Origin: Simmondsia chinensis | Lineage: Eukaryota; Streptophyta; Magnoliopsida; Caryophyllales; Simmondsiaceae | NCBI GenBank assembly: GCA_018398585.1 | Contig: JAGTTD010000026.1 | Coordinates: 3,725,001-3,789,000, forward strand | Direction: 5' to 3' | Length of the DNA: 64,000 nucleotides | Shown: positions 1 through 10,756 of the stretch, piece after piece | Numbering within the stretch: the stretch's first letter is position 1 | Layout of the letters: each line of letters starts with the position of its first letter | Notes under the pieces: model-generated | Databases searched by the model: none | Seen by the model: only the letters and a program-made list of their open reading frames with translations | Told to the model about the DNA's origin: nothing | Program-made: the position numbers and the translations under genes

Positions 1-829
1 TTTGTGTTTCATTTGCGATAATGACTTTGGCTATATTACTTTTGCACCCATGTCAGGAGTTCTATATTTTAAGGATTGTTCTCTTATTATGTGTTTGCAG
101 CCATGCTTTGATTTTCATTTTTATTCCCTTGTTGCTGTGTACTTGTACTCTAGATCATAGTATAACAGGTTCTTCATTAGGTGAGGATTGAGGTTGTATC
201 CAACCTTGAATACAATCTTTATACAAAGTAATACTAAATTAGGAGCGACAAAAGAATTCATTAGTGCTATTGAGACAATCCATGCTGCATCTAGAGTGAT
301 AAAATGAGTTATGTCCTTAGGCTAGTTCATTATCCTAAGTGCTAGTTTAAGTATTAATCTAGGTTCAGTGTTTGTAGCCTAATCCTTTAAAAGTAACTGT
401 CATGATAAAATATAATAATGATATTTGACTTAAGCTAGCCCTAATTCATGCCCTCAACTAACTTTAATCCATTGACAACTTCAATTTATCATTTAATTTT
501 GTTAATTTACTTACCGACCCTTTTTTTCCAAAAAACATCAATTTTTAACCGCTCAACGTTTCTGAATCAAACTGTATATTGATTTCCTATGGATACGACA
601 CCCGTGTACCCGCCACAACTACAACTTGCTCATACGTGTGTGAGTACACAATTTTAACACTATGCTCTATCCTATAATTTGATGTATCTCACTACCTTTT
701 TTGCTGTATACACCATCTGTAACGTGATACAGCCTGTAAACTGGAAATTTGGGAACGAAAAGGTTCAACGGTGTAAATACCTTGAAATTAGGTAACAAAA
801 TATAGAGGAATAATACTAGTCTTGACAAA
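1..829. other. AT-rich non-coding stretch
   Basis: I see no reading frame with recognisable homology and no repeat structure here. Short open frames near 667-876 have no family features. It may be the remains of an older element or intergenic DNA. Confidence 0.5.
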
Positions 830-1110
830 TAAGCACGAGGAGGCGCTTTTAAAGCATGATGCGGCATTTTAAGCACCAGGTGGTGGCCAGAGTAGGTGAA
901 TCAGCACGAGGTGGTATTTTAAGCACGAGATAGCCCCCAAAGACTGTAAATCAGCTCGAGGTGGGACTTCTAAGCACGAGATGGCACTCGAAGCTGGTGA
1001 ATCAGCAGGAGGTGGCCCCATAAGCATGAGGTAGCATCCGAAGCATGAGGTGGCAACACCTAAGTAGGAGGTGTCAACCACCAAGCATGAGGTGGCATAA
1101 AACCCACCAA
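830..1110. repeat. degenerate minisatellite, unit about 20-30 bp
   Basis: The core AAGCACGAGGTGG, or its variant AAGCATGAGGTGGCA, recurs about ten times with spacers such as ATTTT or CCCCC. Copies become more regular toward the right end, near 1020-1100. The array ends about 60 bp before a TATA box. That arrangement resembles the repeated enhancer boxes of plant LTR U3 regions, although no second LTR is visible. Confidence 0.75.
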
Positions 1111-1164
1111 TCTAAGCTTTCTTCCCCTTCCAGCAGTATTTCTTAGGTTTGAAGAACCCTCAAG

Positions 1165-1176
1165 TATAAATAGGGG
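1165..1176 (+). promoter_or_regulatory. TATA box downstream of the minisatellite
   Basis: TATAAATAGGGG is a near-consensus plant TATA box. About 100 bp downstream, ACAAGGTAAGTA at 1260-1271 looks like a 5' splice site. No coding region follows, so this may be a solo LTR or the promoter of a non-coding or lost transcript. Confidence 0.5.
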
Positions 1177-2040
1177 TGAAGTGTGAGTAGTTCAAACCAA
1201 CTTCAAATAAAAACTCAAGTATTTTGGGGTGTGAAAATATCTCAACAAAAAGTAATAGTAACAAGGTAAGTAATTATCATCAGTCTCTTGTAATTAAGTT
1301 TTGTTTTTGTATCTATTGTATTTTATTCAAAATTCTGTTGGAGTAGTTAGTTTGTTTATAATATGATTCAACTGCCATTTTTTATGAAATTCCTTGATGA
1401 AGTAAGCTTTAGATTCATATATAAATGTGTTTAGAGTGTAAAAATATTATTTGCATCAGATTTAAAAGAAAAACTTTCCTGGGGCAAAAGATTGAATTAA
1501 TGCTAAATAAAAATGACTTTTTGCTTTATTTTGATAAAATTAGGCAAATGACCTACTTGATGTAACCTAAAATAAATTTCATTTGAATATAACTAATTTC
1601 ATAAAATACAGTGTTTTATGTTGAAAGATGTTGGTTTAGGCAAAATTGTGTGGGTTTTGAATGTATATTACTTGAAATTTGAAACAATGTTTGAAAATGA
1701 CGAGTTTTATATCTATTGAGGTGGAAGCATATGAAAAATAACCGTGGTGTGTTAAGAGCTATTTTGGAGTGGTAGTAGAGATTAACTACCTAACTTAAAT
1801 TTAGGAGAGATGTTACTGTGCACAGTGGTATTAAATGTTCTGGAACAATGATTTGGCCATGTATGTGGTGTGGAAGTCAACCGGCTCAAATGAAATGGCT
1901 ACCCTCCTTCTAAATCATTTGATTGAGAAATTGTTTGTAAAAAAAGATATAATGAGTTTTTTTGTAATACCATAGTTAAATTCGTTTTATGGTTGATGAT
2001 AATTTGCTTATTTGGCTTTTAGCTCACTCGTTTTGTGCTT
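1177..2040. other. non-coding stretch
   Basis: AT-rich sequence with no supported gene. If the TATA box at 1165 is functional, this would be transcribed leader or intron sequence. Confidence 0.45.
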
Positions 2041-2043
2041 TTC

Positions 2044-3113
2044 TTAAATGTTCCAGATACTACTTGAAGATGGACCATGGGTGCTAGATAGACTTATACA
2101 AATTTTAGGAATGAAGTCCTCAGCTTTACCATTTGGGCGGGTAAGGTTTGGTACAGGCCCCAAATTAATCGGAGCTCTCCGTACAAAACCATAGACGATC
2201 TTGGATAGTGGGAGCCATGTACTCTTGTTGACTGAACTATTATAGGAGAACTCAGCCTGATAAAGCTTTTGCTCCCAACTCTTGATGTTGTCAGCAACCA
2301 AACAACGAAGTAAGTTCCCCAATGAACAGTTTGTCACCTTGGTTTGACCATCAGTTTGAGGAGGGTGAACTATGCTAAACGCGAGAGAGGTGTGCGCCAT
2401 CTTCCACAATGCCTTCCAGAAGAATTTCACAAACTGGACGTTCCTATCAAAAACAATGCTTTCCGGAAAACCGTGAAGCTTGTAGGCTTCCCAGAAATAC
2501 AATCCCGCCAAGTGAACAACATTGGCGGCTTTGTTACAATCGATGAAGTGAGCCGTCTTAGAGAAACCATCCACAACAACGAAAATTGAGTTAATGCCGC
2601 CTGTAGTCCTAGGTAAGCCCAGCACAAAGTCCATACTCACATCTGCCCACGGTTGACTAGGAACCGGTAGCGACATGTAAGGCCTGTGTTGGTAGCTCCG
2701 CCCTTCAAGACTTGACATATACGGCAATGTCTAACAAAACTCTCAACCTCCTTGCACAAAGTTGGCCAGAAATAATTGGTAGTAATGAGCTGCAGCATCT
2801 TATCTCGTCCCACGTGTCTTGTATTGTGCCCCTCCTCAATGATCTTAGGCCATAAACTTGAATCTGGGACACAAAGTTGATTCCCTTCGAAAAAGGAATC
2901 TGTCATGAATCGAGTAACCGGGAACGGAACCCGATTGTGCTTCCCGCCATATCTCGCCAAAAGTGGGATCGTCGTGACACTGATCTGCCAATTGATCAAA
3001 TCCGGTCACGGTAACCCTTGTTGAGAAAGGAGACCATGCCTACTCAAATCTTCCGCCACCTTGTTTGGTACGCCTGACTTGTGCTTGATGACAAAGTGGA
3101 AGAGTTGTATGTA
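2044..3113 (-). pseudogene. Ty3/gypsy pol remnant: RNase H end, zinc finger and integrase core
   Basis: Read from 3113 leftward, the sequence gives the end of RNase H (FHFVIKHKSG), then an H2C2 integrase zinc finger (HNTRHVGRDKMLQL to RHCRICQ, about 2700-2830), then the integrase core (VSMDFVLGLPR, FVVVDGFSKTAHFI, HPPQTDGQTK). In the frame starting at 2727 the first two catalytic aspartates are present (residues 33 and 94). The third acid is lysine (residue 130, codon 2338-2340). Its 35-residue spacing from D94 is the expected one. Frameshifts separate the pieces and the C-terminus is lost near 2060. The upstream half of RNase H lies at 8482-9051, across a later insertion. The motifs match the plant chromovirus-like gypsy style. 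It is a dead copy. Confidence 0.9.
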
Positions 3114-3118
3114 GCTAG

Positions 3119-4390
3119 TGTTGGGAAAATATAAGTTTTGGGGGAAAAATAAACTCCGATACCAGTCGTTGGGTTCATAATTTTTCAACTGTGATCACAA
3201 CACGTGGTACCTATTAGAGCACTTAAAGTAGGAGACTCTTCTCTCTACCTAAGCCCCCGGTCGGAGAGTCACGCTTCGTGACACCTCACGTGCGAGAGTT
3301 CCTGGGAATAGGTTTATCTCTATAAACCCTTTGCCCTAATACAGGTTGTTGCGAAGAATTTCAAAAATTCTCCCTAAAGTTTACGCAACGGGAGGGGTTT
3401 AGAATTCATAATTCTAAACCTATGGTTGATTTAAAATTCTTAATTTTAAATCTACTGATTTAAATTAATAATTTAAATCTACAGATCTAAATTCTTAATT
3501 TAGATCTATAGGTCTTTTACTCTAATACATTTATAACAATACATAAACTTAAACAGACATAATAATAAATACTGTAAATAAATAGAAAAGCGAAACTAAA
3601 AGAAGGAAAGAAGAACATACCTGAAATTGCTCCAATAACAAAGAATACCAAGAAAATCGAGACCCCGTGATCTTCTATGCAATGACCTCAAGCAGCCAGG
3701 AGTGTGGGTTCAGAAAAATATTAAACTAGGAAAGAAAAATTTTAAAGGAAATTTCTCTCTCCAATTAGGTCTCTGAAACAATTTCAGAAACCCGAAAAAA
3801 TTTGTTTTGATTGAAGGCCAAACCCTTAGAATAGGCACCTCTATTTATAGAAGTGTACCGGAACAAAAATAAGCTGATTTTTCAATGTGCGATTCGCAGT
3901 TAAAACATTAAAACGCAGCGTTTCAAATATTAAAACAATTAAAACGCCCCGTTTCTATCTCCTGTGCAAGCGTTCTTTGGCCTTGCACCTCGCCGTGCCT
4001 GATGGTGCGGATCCTCATCTGTTGTATCCCGCGCTAGTTGGCTATTACGCGTGTACACAGATTGCTCCAGGGAATTTTAGCGATTTTCCATTTTTTTTTT
4101 TTGTTTCCCACATGTAAAATTAATCTTATGAATTTTAATTTTTTAAAATTATTTATTTTATAATTTTCAACTTTTATTCTCATGAATAATATTCGGCAAA
4201 ACTAAATTTACCCATCTCATGGACAAATAATTCATCTCATGAATTCTTTAATATTTTTCCGATGGCAATAAACATAGAGGCTTGCGCAGAGACCTCAGGA
4301 ACAATTTAAATCCAGCTCCAAATGGGTTAAATTAATCATATCATGAAATAATTTAATTGTCATTTAATAAGACTTAATTCCATTGAATAA
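3119..4390 (-). repeat. probable copia LTR region (minus strand)
   Basis: This terminal part of the insertion carries a minus-strand TATA box (TATAAATAG, complement of 3841-3849). Downstream is a splice-donor-like CAGGTATGTT (complement of about 3616-3625). The terminus TGTTGGGAAAATATAAG closely resembles the LTR end of the copia at 34078. A PBS-like CTGGTATCGGAG lies on the minus strand near 3156-3167, which is unexpected so close to the outer end. The LTR limits are therefore uncertain. Confidence 0.45.
3841..3849 (-). promoter_or_regulatory. TATA box of the copia LTR-like region
   Basis: The minus strand reads TCTATAAATAGAGGTGCC here, a good plant TATA context. It is oriented like the copia coding remnants in the same insertion. 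No transcript evidence is available. Confidence 0.45.
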
Positions 4391-4459
4391 ATCTCACTGC
4401 ACTCCAAACTTAAACCATTTATTCGATATTTTTCTAATAGACTGTATTAATGACAATAA
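4391..4459. repeat. 69-bp duplicate of copia integrase-region sequence
   Basis: This segment starts ATCTCACTGCACTCC and matches 7564-7632 with few differences. The 7564 copy sits in its proper place in the copia integrase remnant. This copy is displaced and abuts the 5' end of the hAT transposase remnant. It probably reflects repair or template switching during rearrangement. Confidence 0.7.
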
Positions 4460-6161
4460 TGGGCGAGAATTAGTGAAATATGTCATTGGGGCTAAAAAGT
4501 CATTTAACACCGATGAAGACCCTAGATTCGTCCACTACTTCCAAAGCGCGTTAAACCCCGCCACCGTAAAGGTTCCTCGGAACACTTTTAAGCGGGATAC
4601 ATTTAATGAATTTTTTAGAATGAAAAATGAGCTTGCAGACATTTTTAGGACGACCACGAGCATGTTCTCGTTGGCGTCCGACACGTGGAGGTCGAAACCC
4701 GGTGTGCCTTTCATGTGCATAACGGCACACTGGATCGATTCTTCTTTCATCATGCAATAAAGAATAATTCATTTTTTGCCATCTAGATTATCCCCACACT
4801 GCTGAGATAATCGGGGGTGCCATTATGTAGGCATGCCGCCAGTAGGGTATAGACCGTAGAATTTTTAGCATTACTTTTGACAACGCTACAAGCAACAATG
4901 CATCTGTGAGACAATTAATTAGGCACATGAGACCCATGTTAGATGAAAAATATTTTCATTTACGTTGTATATGCCATATTATGCATTTAATGGTAATGAA
5001 TGGTTTGGATCTAATACAAGCTTCTCTCGAGTGTTTAAAAGAAGTTACTATAGCGATCAAATCATCCGAAACTAGGAGAAAAAAAATTTAAAAACCTTTG
5101 TGACACGCATGGTATACACTATAAATAATTTAAATTAGATACACAAACTAAGTGGTCATCAACATTAGATATGTTATAAAGAATATTGCCATATAAAGAT
5201 ATATTAATTGAATTTGTACACGATAGTCGTTCAGATCTTAGGTCTTTTAATTTAGAAGCAGTAGATTGGAATGCAATTAGCGAAGTATGTAATTTTTTTA
5301 GTATTCTTAGAGATGCTACGACATTTTTTCTGGTTGTTATTATCCTACCATGGCACAAGTAATATCTAAATTGGTAGATATTGCTGGTTGGATGGCAGAT
5401 AACCAATCCAACCCCTTGTTAGAGGCATTGGTTGCTGCAATGAAGGTAAAATTTGTTAAATATTATTTTGAACTACCTCTTACTTATTGTTTTGCCACCA
5501 TTTTGGATCCCCGTTCTAAACCTACGGTTTTGCAATTTTTTCTAAATTTTTTTACGAAAAGTTAAATCCAACATTTGATAACGCATCTTTTATTGCAACA
5601 GTCAATTGACATTTACATGAATTATTTTCCTCTTCTTCTCGAAGATTATCGGCTGATAATCCTCAAGTTTCTTCCACATTTTATGGTTCTTCCTCATATA
5701 GTAGTAGTTTCAAAGAAAAGTCATATGCGTGGGAGATATTGGGCCGATCCAAGCCCCAACAAAATCTCACGTTATGTGCCGAGTTAGATTATTACTTGCT
5801 GTTGCCGATGCTCCGGTTCCTCTCAACACCAGCGAGTACGCGTTTTGACATTTTTCAATGGCGGTGTTCCAACCAAACCCAATATCCCGTGCTTTCCGCC
5901 ATGGCGCGGGAGATACTAGCGTGTCCGGTGTCTTTGGTAGCATCGGAATGTGGTTTTAGTGCAGGTGGCAGGTTGCTTGGAACGAAAAGAGCGAAGCTTT
6001 CATCGTCTAGCTTGCAAATGTCGGTGTGCTTGAAGGACTGGCTGCACGTAGCGAATAGGGAGCAAGACCAGCTGAAGTTAGGTTCATCAAGCGAGGATGA
6101 AGACAACCGTACTACGGAAACATCAAGTCCCGGCTTACCAACCCCTGCCAGTTTAGACTAA
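4460..6161 (+). pseudogene. hAT (Ac-type) transposase remnant
   Basis: The N-terminal part includes RELVKYVIGAKK, then the catalytic-region motif LASDTWRSKPG and MCITAHWIDSSF. A stop codon at 4757-4759 interrupts the frame. Downstream pieces in other frames include NATSNNASVRQLIRHM and HLRCICHIMHLMV (about 4860-5010). The C-terminal hAT dimerisation region is at about 5800-6100 (FDIFQWRCSNQTQYPVLS, VASECGFSAGGRLLG). It ends PTPASLD before the stop at 6161. Several frameshifts and stops make it non-functional. Family assignment is secure from motif order. Confidence 0.9.
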
Positions 6162-6544
6162 GTAATTCTTTTTTTTTTTTTTTAATCAAGAAACCTCCAA
6201 GGTGCATTGTAATTTTATTTCTCTATAGTATATATTTTTATATAATATATTTGTAATTTTAAAAGGTGTAGTTGTATTTGTTAATAATTTACGGCACATT
6301 TTATTCTATTAGCTATATTTACCATTATTTATGATGGTGTTGTACCGTATTTATATATTATATTATTTATCAATGAATTATAATTATTTTTCGACAAAAC
6401 GAATGTGTATTTTGTACTTTTACAAGTTGTATTTAAAAAGAAGGGAGGGGTGGGGAACTGCTAGGCTGAGGAATTTCCACTCAGGCCCGGGCCAGGTCAG
6501 AAACTAGGCCAGGCCCGGCCCGAACCGGCCCGTGGCCACCTCTA
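4460..6544 (+). mobile_element. hAT transposon, 5' end missing
   Basis: A decayed hAT transposase (to 6161) is followed by an AT-rich 3' region. It ends in a GC-rich terminal repeat whose outer end, read inward on the minus strand, is TAGAGGTGGCCACGGGCC. That fits the hAT terminal consensus C/TAGNG. The matching left terminus is absent, because the element begins inside coding sequence next to a displaced copia fragment. Possible 8-bp duplication partner on the right is GGTCTTGT (6545-6552), with no left copy to confirm it. The same family occurs inverted at 25484. Confidence 0.85.
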
Positions 6545-7633
6545 GGTCTTGTTCACAACAAGGTATACCTGAGGCCTCCCACTACCAAAGCATATGAAAT
6601 ATTCCTCAATTGGCCCTCCTCTTGAGGTGTCCTAGAACACTACTCAAAAGAGAGAGGGACTCCATGTTATACCTTAACAACGTCTTGTCACTATAAATGG
6701 CCGGAGAGAGACCCAACATCCTACTCTTACGATCTTCAGAAGCTTAATCCTAAGAGTAGAGTTGGCTTCTCCCATGTCCTTCATATTGAGCTTTCTTGAC
6801 AATCAAATCTTTAAGGCTAATGACACTCCTACATCATTCTCAATGAGTAGTATATCGTAGACATACAACACTAAGCAAGTCACTACTTTCTCGTAATGTC
6901 ATTTGTATACGCATGGTTCGAGCAATCGATTGCACGAAACTAGAAGACTTAATTGCTTCATTGTGGCTAAAAGGACCAGATTCAATGCCACGGTCTACCA
7001 CTAAGGCTCCCGCTATAAACTGACTAACCTCCCACCACACCTAAGCTCTCGTGTACCTGAAACATTTTTGTTCCTATCAGTAGGTTCATCTAATGCATTC
7101 ACTATGTCTTTAGTTGTGTCCAACTGTTTAGAATTAGTGTCATTTTCCTTTAATACTATTTTATTTTTGTTTTTTTAGCTTACTTACAAAATGCTTCTTT
7201 GCATTGTATGTACAAAAGACCTTTTAAATCAAAAACTGTAGAAAAGGCCATCATTGTTCCTTTGATCTGCAACACCATTCTGCTGCGATGTATCCAGAGC
7301 AGAAAGATGAGATCTTATCTCATTTGTAGTTAGGAAATCCAAAAAACTCACCCGAAAAATATTCACCACCGCGATCTGATCGAAGTGACTTAACTTGTTT
7401 ACCTAATAATTTTTAGAATTCAACTTTATCCTCTTTGAATTTCTCCAAAAACGTCCAACTTATGTCTCATTGGGTAAACATATCCATGCCTTGAGTAATC
7501 ATCTTTAAATGTGGTTAAGTACCCATACCCACCACTTACCTGAACATGCATTGGTCCACATACATCTCACTGCACTCCAGAGTTAAACCATTTATTCGAT
7601 ATTTCCCTAATAAACTGTATTGAAGACAACAAC
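6545..7633 (-). pseudogene. copia integrase and reverse transcriptase remnant
   Basis: On the minus strand, 7560-7150 gives integrase pieces (GGYGYLTTFKDDYSRHGYVY, SLRSDRGGEYFSGEF, TSQQNGV). Further left, 6950-6600 gives reverse transcriptase pieces (LVLYVYDILLIENDVG, a variant of YVDDILLIGNDV, then RMLGLSPAIYSDK in another frame). The sequence between integrase and RT is shorter than in an intact element, so an internal deletion has occurred. There are many stops. It belongs to the insertion 3119-8476 and is cut by the hAT at 6544. Confidence 0.8.
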
Positions 7634-8476
7634 TCCTCCACTAGATGTCCATTATGAAGAATAACTACTACTATTATCCTTCTCATAGCTTCTCCATTAG
7701 TTACTGACTTGCCATTCACTGAATAATTCATTTATACTTGAACGTATTCACAATATAAATTCCGAATGTCAAACACTTGAAATACTTTAGCCAAAGTTTT
7801 CGAAATATTCAAATATTTGCGAATCAACTAAGGGGGCATCTGTATCCCATAAGAGACCGTAGATTCCCTATTGAATACCTGATCCTTATCACACTTCACG
7901 CTGCTGCCCAGTGTACGTGGAAAATCAGTCACGAGTTTAGATCTTACTTATAGTACACCAAAGTAACTAACGCTCTATGCACAAGTCCAGAATACCCTCA
8001 GGATTTACAGTCGTCATTCAAACAGTGCAGCATCAATCACTCATCTCCGATAGTAGTCTAGAAATAAGTAACTCATATGGTCCAAACTTAGTGTGTCAAT
8101 CTTATTAAACGTACCAACCCAACACTTTTGGATCTCCATCAACATGACCAAGACAAGTCATCCAAAGGGTCACGTTATAGTCTTAACATACAAGTGGTCC
8201 AAACTTGTCTTCGACTATAAGTCTTTCAAACAACAATCCATATCATTTGTTCCAAGTCTATCTGTGGCTTAGTCTCATATACCGCTTAGAACAAACATGT
8301 AAATTGTAGTCTGAGGACTACACCCATCTCATGGATGTTTCCCAAAAGAAAATCACATGCAGTATAACTGCTCGCTTACACAAATTTAACTAGGAAACGA
8401 CTACGACTTCAATTTTATCTATTAATTAAATAATATATCCAGAATAAATCAGGATTTCAGGACATTGTTCCTAACA
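7634..8476 (-). other. copia 5' region: probable gag remnant, leader and LTR end
   Basis: No clear gag motif survives. The right terminus (ending AACA, preceding GCTAG) is the outer end of the insertion. A 13-bp string CCCATCTCATGGA near 8329 also occurs near 4212 on the left side, a weak hint that both ends were once LTRs. Nothing else is recognisable. Confidence 0.4.
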
Positions 8477-8481
8477 GCTAG

Positions 8482-9051
8482 CCCACTTGCGCCCCGAAAG
8501 TTGGCTATTGATGTACCTGAGGGCCACGCTATAAGAGTAGAAGATGAACTCCTGATTGGCCATATGACTTCCGGTGCCTCAGTGCTCTAACCAACTTGTA
8601 GAACTCATGATCATAAGTTGAGTAGTTCAACCTACTCCCATCAAGTTTCTCACTGAAGTATGCGATAGGCCTCCCTTTTTGGCTAAGCATAGCTCCCATT
8701 ATAGTCTTGGAGGCATCCGTGTGCAACTCGAACATCTTTTGGAAATCCGGAAGGGCTAACTCCAGTGCCGTGGTCAACCTCTTCCTTATCTCATCAAAGG
8801 TGGTAGCTGCTTGAGGAGTCCAAGCAAAGAGACTCTTCCTCAGACAAGTTATAGGTGCCATGATGGAGATAAAGTTCGGAACAAAACGTCTGTAGATGTT
8901 TGAGTTGAGGCTAGTCACGAATAGCGGCCATCTTCTCTTTGTCAGCTGCAATACAGTCCCTGGATACAACGAAGCCAAGGAAGGTTACTCAGTCCTTCAC
9001 GAACTCACACTTCTTCAAGGCGGCGAAAAGATGTTGTTCCCGCAAGGTACT
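8482..9051 (-). pseudogene. Ty3/gypsy RT C-terminus and RNase H N-terminus
   Basis: Leftward from about 9045 the minus strand gives REQHLFAALKKCEF and VTFLGFVV (end of RT). Then come YRRFVPNFISIMAPITCL, FELHTDASKTIMGAMLSQKG and GRPIAYFSEKLDGSRLNYSTYD (RNase H). RNase H continues QEFIFY, ALRYINSQ, then meets the insertion at 8481. The rest of RNase H is at 2990-3113. On the right it is cut exactly where an Athila-like LTR starts (9052). The upstream RT, protease and gag are not adjacent; a gag of the same style lies at 51480-58591. Confidence 0.9.
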
Positions 9052-10415
9052 TGATGCGTCTCGTATTTACTCATCTTTTAATTGTTATTTTAATTATTTT
9101 GCACCTATTTAATTATAGTTCTACACTTATTTTGGCAATTTTTATGTTTAACAGGTTAGAAATTGAAGTTTCGAAAATTGTCAAATTTTAGTGCAAATAA
9201 GACAAATTCGACGCGTAAACAATTAAATCAAGTCAATTGGAGATCAGGACTAGATCATATGAGCTAAATCCGACCCAAAACCCGCACAGCCCAAACCCGT
9301 GCACCTCAGCCTAAATGCAGGCCCACATACAATCCCACGAACAGCCCACTGACACCAAGCACCGTTAGCAACTACCTCTAGATCTCATCAAGCCCACCGT
9401 CACCACACAGCCCAACACACGCAACAGTCCGGCCCAGACCTGTAGGGTTTCTGCTGCAGCGAAATTGATTTAAAGAAGGAGAGGCAGCTCAGTTTGGGGC
9501 TCTCTGTTTTTCGTTTTCGATTTTTGGGTTTGGGACTACAGCACCGCCTGAGTTTCTCTCTCTTCTCTCAGCTTTTATTTTTCCTTTTTTCGTTAAATTG
9601 GAACAAGAGCAAAATCAGCGTGAAGATCGACATGATTTTCTACATCTCCTCCTTCACCAGTTCATCCTTGATGGAGAGCTAACTTGCTCTCTAGGGTTAG
9701 ATGAAGTCTTAGCCTTCTTACTTTTGTATTACTTTTAATTTTGGGATAATTTATTTGTTACATAAATTGCTTGATTGTTAGAAATACTTTAAAGTATTGT
9801 GCTTTAATTGTTTATTCAATTGATATGATTATTGAGTTTGTAGCCTTTAATCGTTGGTATTGATATTTATAAATTAATTCTTCGTGCTTGTAGCCGTGGG
9901 ATTAATTAATCAATTAATAGTATTAACCGAATTGTTAATTAAAGCCTATCTTCCCTATGCTTTAGTTAGATAGGGACAATACCTGATAATTAACAATACG
10001 TTAGGTAAAGCCTATCTTCCCTATGCTTTAATGAGATAGGGTCAATACGCGATACTAACAACATCTGCTTAGTAGGTTGAAGCTTGTAGCCTAAAACACT
10101 ACCCGTGTGACAATTAATAATCCTAAATTAAGCGTTAACGCAAAAATAATCAGCTAATGATGGATTCGAAATACTAGGTTCGAATTTAATACACTTTTCA
10201 ATGTAGAAGTAGATTGCCTTAGTTTAATTTTCCTTTCTTTGGATTAATTAGCACAAAAATCTCTCAATTTTATTCAAATCAATTTAAGTCATAGAATAAT
10301 TCCACGTACTCTTAGTCCCTGTGGTTCGACACCCTCTCGTCCTACACTTCAATTTAGATGTGTTTAATAGATAGGGTTAAATATTAAATTTTGATAGATG
10401 TAGAAAAACACATCA
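9052..10415 (+). repeat. LTR of an Athila/Tat-like gypsy element (copy 1)
   Basis: The LTR begins TGATGCGTCTCG and ends AAAACACATCA. It aligns along its length with 12783-14265 and with the solo LTR at 56870-57880. An internal 66-bp tandem duplication (starts 9941 and 10007, core AAAGCCTATCTTCCCTATGC) is shared by all three copies. It lies directly against gypsy RT sequence at 9051. No matching 5-bp duplication was found, because the element's right end is lost. Confidence 0.88.
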
Positions 10416-10421
10416 AGATTT

Positions 10422-10440
10422 TGGCTCCGTTGCCAAGGAC
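10422..10440 (+). promoter_or_regulatory. primer-binding site, tRNA-Asp type, mutated
   Basis: TGGCTCCGTTGCC starts six bases after the LTR. It resembles the complement of the plant tRNA-Asp 3' end (TGGCGCCGTTGCCGGGG), the PBS type of Athila-like elements as I recall them. One mismatch lies in the first 13 bases, and more follow. Confidence 0.75.
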
Positions 10441-10756
10441 TAGGCAATGTTCGTGATTTGATTTTTGTGATTTTCTTTGGTTTTTAATTTTCTTTAATTG
10501 TTTTTAATTGTTATTATCCCTCTCTTTAAAAAATAAAAAAAGTAAAAAGATATAGAAAAAAAAATTTCTTTACTTTTCTTAAAAAGGTTAGTTATTTATT
10601 TATTTATTTATTTTTAAAGCATTATTTATCTTGGGATTTTTGTGCATAGGTTGATTTTAGGATAGTTTATTATTTGTTTTTCTTTTTAAGTGTTTGTTTT
10701 ATTTGTTTTGCTAGTAGTAGTTTTTAGTTTTATTTGCTTCTTGTGATTGTTTATTT

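Larger units (their letters stand above)
3119..8476 (-). mobile_element. composite copia insertion (with nested hAT) flanked by 5-bp duplications
   Basis: The insert begins TGTTGGGAAAATATAAG at 3119 and ends CCTAACA at 8476, giving TG...CA termini. It is flanked by GCTAG at 3114-3118 and 8477-8481. Removing it rejoins the gypsy RNase H frame: ...RKWAS on the right flank meets SYIQLFHF on the left. Inside are minus-strand copia integrase and reverse transcriptase remnants (6545-7633) and a hAT transposon (4460-6544). The two terminal regions do not align clearly as LTRs by eye, so the interior has been rearranged or heavily deleted. The insertion boundaries are firm; the internal structure is only partly understood. 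Confidence 0.8.

Noticed and set aside
2344..2589. 81-residue plus-strand frame opposite the gypsy integrase
   Set aside because: It is an antisense shadow of the integrase coding strand. The minus-strand motifs are decisive.
9494..9682. Small open frame in LTR copy 1, with a counterpart at 13329-13538 in LTR copy 2, both ending SSxMES
   Set aside because: The shared C-terminal residues follow from the LTRs being homologous. The N-terminal parts differ and the third LTR copy does not keep the frame, so there is no evidence of a conserved protein.
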